A DNA stretch of 64,000 nucleotides from JABFRJ01 sp033812735 (GTDB lineage Bacteria; Pseudomonadota; Alphaproteobacteria; Rhizobiales; Hyphomicrobiaceae): the NCBI GenBank assembly GCA_033812735.1, contig JAPXTA010000006.1:1-64000 (forward strand), read 5' to 3'. This document shows, piece after piece, positions 60,919-64,000 of this stretch. Position 1 is the first letter of the stretch. Every line of letters begins with the position of its first letter. Made by a program: the position numbers and the translations under genes. The notes below the pieces were generated by a model. That model had not been told where the DNA came from, searched no databases, and worked only from the letters and a program-made list of their open reading frames with translations.

Positions 60919-61449
60919 ATGGAAGCGAGGCGGTGTCACAAGTGCGGGTCGGCGATGCTGCCGTGCCAGACTTTGTATTTCAACTTCGTTTTCACTCAAG
61001 TCGAGTTTGCGTGCACGAAGTGCCATAAGAAGATCGCGGTCTCCGGCAAGATGATGATCGGCGCCTCGCTCATGACCGGGTTGATCGGTCTTGGAACGGG
61101 AAATCCGCTTTATATGACCGGCGGCCTGTTCATCATGCTGTCGCCGTTCTATCGGCGAATGCGCAATCCTGTCATGGACGAGCAGACCCTCGCGCTTGGC
61201 CTCGGCATTATACCGACCTCGCCGCTTGATGAGAAAGCGGTGCTGCCGGTCCGCGTGCCGAAAGAGCCCGTTGTCGAACGGCCCTCACGCGCGTTTGAGT
61301 CTGCTGAAGCGGCGATCGATCGCGCCATCGCCGACCGCCAGCAGCGCACCAGCGGTTTGAAGAAACCGCCGGTCGGGCAGCGCTTTGTCGGCAGCCGGGA
61401 GGCGGCGGGTGCCGCCGGTTTCGGCCGCCGCCGCACGACGGGTGGCTGA
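60919..61449 (+). CDS. zinc-ribbon membrane protein of unknown function
   Basis: This 176-residue protein has CHKC at 6-9 and CTKC at 32-35, spaced as a rubredoxin-like zinc ribbon. A hydrophobic region (about 45-76, GASLMTGLIGLGTGN and following) forms one or two spans. The C-terminal half is polar and Arg-rich, ending in GFGRRRTTGG. I recognise no named family. ATG at 60919 with GGAG about nine bases upstream. It follows the DUF898 and DUF2939 genes and converges with the MBL-fold gene. Confidence 0.7.
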   Translation: MEARRCHKCGSAMLPCQTLYFNFVFTQVEFACTKCHKKIAVSGKMMIGASLMTGLIGLGTGNPLYMTGGLFIMLSPFYRRMRNPVMDEQTLALGLGIIPTSPLDEKAVLPVRVPKEPVVERPSRAFESAEAAIDRAIADRQQRTSGLKKPPVGQRFVGSREAAGAAGFGRRRTTGG

Positions 61450-61460
61450 GCGCGCAGTCC

Positions 61461-62261
61461 TCACACCTTGAACTCGAACGTCATCCCGTCGTAGGCGGGC
61501 TCGATATGCGAAGGCAAATCGCGCCGCAGCGTGTCGTAGTCGAGATCGATGTGCATGTGGGTGAGGATCGCGCGCTTGGCGCCGATCTTCTCGACCATCC
61601 CGACCGCCTGCTTCACGCTCCAGTGTGACGGATGCGGCATCGGCCGGAGCGCATCAACGATCCACAAGTCGAGCCCCTCGAAATGCGGCCGCGACTCCTC
61701 CGGAATGCCGACGATATCAGGCGAATAGCATACGTTCCCGACGCGAAACCCGAGCGATTTGATCTCGCCGTGCTCCTGCAGGATCGGCATCACGGTGATC
61801 GGCCCGCCGGCACCATTGATCGTGAAAGCCTCGCCCGGCGTGATCTTGTGCCGTTCGAGGATCGGCGGATAGCTAGACCCGGGATTGCTCTCGAAACAGT
61901 AGCGAAACCGCAGAAAAAGGCTCGCCCAAGTCGGCTCGTCCATCCAAACCGGCACGCGCCGCCGTGTCTGCAACGCGAACACGCGCAGATCGTCGATGCC
62001 GTGCGTGTGATCGGCGTGGTCATGCGTGTAGAGAACGGCATCGACATGCACCACGTCGCGTTCGAGGCACTGGTCGCGCAGATCGCACGGCGTATCGATC
62101 AGGATCGTCGTTCGCCCTTGCCGCGACGACCGCTCGATGATGGCGGCGCAGCGCCGCCGCCGGTTCTTCGGGTTCGACCTATCCGCAGCGCCCCACACAT
62201 GCCCGATCCGCGGCACGCCACCCGACGACCCCGTACCGAGAAAAGTGAAGCGAAAAGTCAT
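61461..62261 (-). CDS. MBL-fold metallo-hydrolase (PhnP-like)
   Basis: This 266-residue protein of the metallo-beta-lactamase fold has FLGTGSSGGVPRIG at the N-terminus and the zinc motif THDHADHTHG. A later segment PIxxEHG-like LQEHGEIKS and LTHMHIDLDY supply further ligands. The GCVPRIG-like opening and the Cys-containing CAAIIE segment resemble PhnP cyclic phosphodiesterases and related proteins found near metG/tatD; the substrate is unresolved. The ATG at 62261 follows GGAC. Confidence 0.88.
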   Translation of the reverse strand: MTFRFTFLGTGSSGGVPRIGHVWGAADRSNPKNRRRRCAAIIERSSRQGRTTILIDTPCDLRDQCLERDVVHVDAVLYTHDHADHTHGIDDLRVFALQTRRRVPVWMDEPTWASLFLRFRYCFESNPGSSYPPILERHKITPGEAFTINGAGGPITVMPILQEHGEIKSLGFRVGNVCYSPDIVGIPEESRPHFEGLDLWIVDALRPMPHPSHWSVKQAVGMVEKIGAKRAILTHMHIDLDYDTLRRDLPSHIEPAYDGMTFEFKV

Positions 62262-62312
62262 CAACGTCCGTCCGTTCGTAGCCTGCGAATGGTCCTTGCG
62301 AGCCGTCCCGCA

Positions 62313-63038
62313 TTATTGATGCGCGGCAAGCGATAGTCCGAGCAGGCGCGTCTGTAAGCCGGCATCGGCGGCAAGATCGGCCATGCTGCCGCGATGCACG
62401 ATGCGGCCATCGTCCATGACGGCAACGCTATCACCGAGCTTCGCCGCGAAGCGGAAGTTCTGCTCGACCAGCAGGATCGTCGTATGCGACCGCTTCAATT
62501 CCGCGAACGCGCCAATCATGTTTTCGATGATCGCGGGTGCGATGCCCTTGGTCGGCTCGTCGATGAGGATCAATGTGCGCGGCTCGATGATCGCCCGCGC
62601 GATCGACAACATCTGCTTCTGCCCGCCAGACAGCACGCCCGCCGGATACTGCCAGAACTTCTTGAGCGCCGGGAAAAAGCTGAAGATCCAATCGAGCCGT
62701 GCCGGATCGGGCGGGCCTTTGCGCGCCGCGAGGCGCAGGTTCTCGGCAACGGTGAGGTCCGAGAACACGCCCATGCTCTCAGGGACATAACCGATGCCCG
62801 AAAGCGCGATGTCGGGCGTGCCGGCACCGCCGATGTCCTTGCCGTCGAAAACGACCCGCCCTTGGCTCGGCTGCCAGAGCCCCATGATGGTGCGCAGCGT
62901 CGTTGTTTTCCCGGCGCCGTTGCGCCCGAGCAGCACCGTGATGCCCCCGCGCGGCACCGTGAAGTCCACACCCTGCAGAATGTGATACTGGCCGATGTGG
63001 GTGTGAACGCCGTCGAGCGTCAGCAATGCGTCAGCCAT
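62313..63038 (-). CDS. livF: branched-chain amino acid-type ABC transporter ATP-binding protein LivF
   Basis: This is the second ATPase subunit of the HAAT-type importer, 241 residues. Walker A is GRNGAGKTT, signature LSGGQKQM, Walker B TLILIDEPTKGIAP and the switch His is replaced by the VEQN motif typical of LivF. The start overlaps the end of livG. I used the ATG at 63038. It is the last gene of the visible transporter unit. Confidence 0.92.
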   Translation of the reverse strand: MADALLTLDGVHTHIGQYHILQGVDFTVPRGGITVLLGRNGAGKTTTLRTIMGLWQPSQGRVVFDGKDIGGAGTPDIALSGIGYVPESMGVFSDLTVAENLRLAARKGPPDPARLDWIFSFFPALKKFWQYPAGVLSGGQKQMLSIARAIIEPRTLILIDEPTKGIAPAIIENMIGAFAELKRSHTTILLVEQNFRFAAKLGDSVAVMDDGRIVHRGSMADLAADAGLQTRLLGLSLAAHQ

Positions 63039-63810
63039 GGCCGCCCCCACTGACACTGCCGGGCGCCGCGCCGAGGTAAGCCTCTTGCACGATCGGCGAC
63101 GCGATCACCGCTTCAGGTTCGCCGTCCGCAACGAGCTTTCCGTTGTGCAGCACCACGATCCGATCGGCGAGACTGCGGACCACATCCATCTTGTGCTCGA
63201 CCAGCAGGATCGTGCGCGTGCCCTCGGCCTTGAGCCGCTTGATGAGATCGAGGATGACGGGGACCTCGTCGACCGACATGCCGGCGGTCGGTTCATCGAA
63301 CATGAAGACGTGCGGCTCGAGCGCCATCATCAGCGCGACTTCGAGCTTGCGCTTGTCGCCATGCGGCAACGCGGCCGCAGTGATCTCGCGCTTGTCGGCG
63401 AGGGCGACCTGCTCGAGAAAATGCTCGGCACGCTCGATCCACTCGGCATGCGATCGCCACCGCGTCGTAAGGTTTGCAGCCTGCGCGCTCTTTGCTTGTA
63501 CGGCCAGACGCACATTCTCGCCGACTGAGAGATTGGGAAACAGGTTGGTAATCTGGAACGCGCGGCCGATACCGCGGCGGGCCCGCTCGGCGGTGCTCAG
63601 CTTCGTGATGTCGGTGCCATCGAGATGCACGGTGCCTGATGTGGCAGGGAGCTGTCCGGAGATCAGGTTGAAATAGGTCGTCTTGCCGGCGCCATTCGGC
63701 CCGACGATGGCCGTCAGCGTCCCCGCATCGAACGAACACGTCACCGCATCGACGGCCGTATGGCCGCCGAAGCGTATCGTCAGATCCTTCGTTGCGATGA
63801 CGGGGGCCAT
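63031..63810 (-). CDS. livG: branched-chain amino acid-type ABC transporter ATP-binding protein LivG
   Basis: This is the other ATPase subunit of the HAAT importer, 259 residues. Walker A GPNGAGKTT, Walker B HVFMFDEPTAGM and H-loop VEHKMD are intact. The signature region reads LPHGDKRKLE instead of LSYGQQR, a variant of the C-loop seen in some urea/amino-acid-type members. It precedes livF with an 8-bp overlap and follows a partial binding-protein gene. Confidence 0.9.
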   Translation of the reverse strand: MAPVIATKDLTIRFGGHTAVDAVTCSFDAGTLTAIVGPNGAGKTTYFNLISGQLPATSGTVHLDGTDITKLSTAERARRGIGRAFQITNLFPNLSVGENVRLAVQAKSAQAANLTTRWRSHAEWIERAEHFLEQVALADKREITAAALPHGDKRKLEVALMMALEPHVFMFDEPTAGMSVDEVPVILDLIKRLKAEGTRTILLVEHKMDVVRSLADRIVVLHNGKLVADGEPEAVIASPIVQEAYLGAAPGSVSGGGHG

Positions 63811-63817
63811 GATGTCA

Positions 63818-63850
63818 TCCCCTCTCCCCGTCTTTCGCGGAGAGAGGGGA
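63818..63850. repeat. inverted repeat between binding-protein gene and livG
   Basis: TCCCCTCTC (63818-63826) and GAGAGGGGA (63842-63850) form a perfect 9-bp stem with a 15-nt loop. It may lower readthrough so that the upstream binding protein is made in excess, but the same palindrome type also occurs as an intergenic repeat in this group. Confidence 0.6.
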
Positions 63851-63856
63851 GGCCTC

Positions 63857-64000
63857 TCACTTCTTGTTCGTGATCGGCAGCGGCATGTCCTTCGCCGGGA
63901 TGGTCGCGACTAGTTCGAGCACGTCGTTGTCCTTGGCGTCCTTCTTGATCCGCCAAGCGTACATGTCCTGAAGCGCCTGGTGATCCTCCTTGCGGAACGT
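63857..64000 (-). CDS. ABC transporter substrate-binding protein, C-terminal fragment
   Basis: The last 47 residues of an open frame entering from the right edge read FRKEDHQALQDMYAWRIKKD, then ending PLPITNKK before a TGA. This matches the tail of periplasmic branched-chain amino acid/amide-binding proteins (LivK-like). It sits upstream of livG and livF on the same strand, and the start and any permease genes lie beyond the window. Confidence 0.75.
   Translation of the reverse strand, partial: TFRKEDHQALQDMYAWRIKKDAKDNDVLELVATIPAKDMPLPITNKK

Noticed and set aside
63818..63850. Inverted repeat as a strong intrinsic terminator for the binding-protein gene
   Set aside because: It has no U tract on the minus strand and the same palindrome type also occurs as a dispersed repeat, so I called it a repeat.

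Overview
This is a gene-dense, high-GC chromosomal window. I see no phage, plasmid, insertion-sequence, CRISPR or rRNA content. Gene content and gene order point to an alphaproteobacterium of the Hyphomicrobiales (rhizobial order). The signs are moaC-moeA-lexA, fabG...acpP-fabF-mltG, dgt-argS-SPOR protein-nagZ-scpA-scpB-tatABC, Usg and DUF2093 proteins, a class I PHA synthase, and a GAAC-N7-GAAC-like SOS box ahead of lexA. I cannot name the genus from the sequence.

Region by region. 1-6065: tRNA-Val(UAC), a periplasmic cytochrome c, and a LysR regulator divergent from a complete glycolate oxidase operon glcDEF, with a perfect palindrome just ahead of glcD. 6272-9247: a metallophosphoesterase, a Ser/Thr kinase fused to a universal-stress domain, then trmD. 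9252-15217: a TauE/SafE exporter, an RraA-like protein, a GMC oxidoreductase, a PfkB sugar kinase, tryptophan 2,3-dioxygenase and a TfoX-domain protein. 15237-19326: a two-component system, a MarR regulator with an 11-bp-arm palindrome over its start codon, and divergent ilvE. 19425-22048: lexA, moeA and moaC. 22278-27787: fatty-acid synthesis genes (fabG, acpP, fabF) and mltG, with two accessory genes between them. 27788-29163: a gamma-carbonic-anhydrase-like protein 11 bp downstream of a thioredoxin-fold protein with an extreme His tail. 29319-35409: pyrE, a GDSL esterase divergent from a YbbA/YbbP-type ABC pair, a Bax-inhibitor-1 family gene with a structured leader, and DUF2093. 35413-38595: Nudix, DUF892, DapA-like, Usg and isochorismatase-like genes. 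38659-50409: the conserved cell-envelope and chromosome cluster dgt, argS, SPOR, nagZ, scpAB, a lone ABC ATPase and tatABC. 50513-56107: lipase-like, nitronate monooxygenase-like, M20 peptidase, prfC and one orphan. 56108-56838: repeat-rich non-coding DNA. 56839-64000: phaC, three poorly characterised membrane or zinc-ribbon genes, an MBL-fold hydrolase, and the start of a liv-type ABC operon that runs off the window.

Most genes are core housekeeping. The less ordinary parts are the kinase-Usp fusion beside a phosphoesterase, the His-tailed thioredoxin-like gene beside the gamma-CA gene, the two strong operator-like palindromes, the structured leader before the BI-1 gene, and three families of palindromic intergenic repeats. 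I did not find a clearly new multi-gene defence or mobile system.
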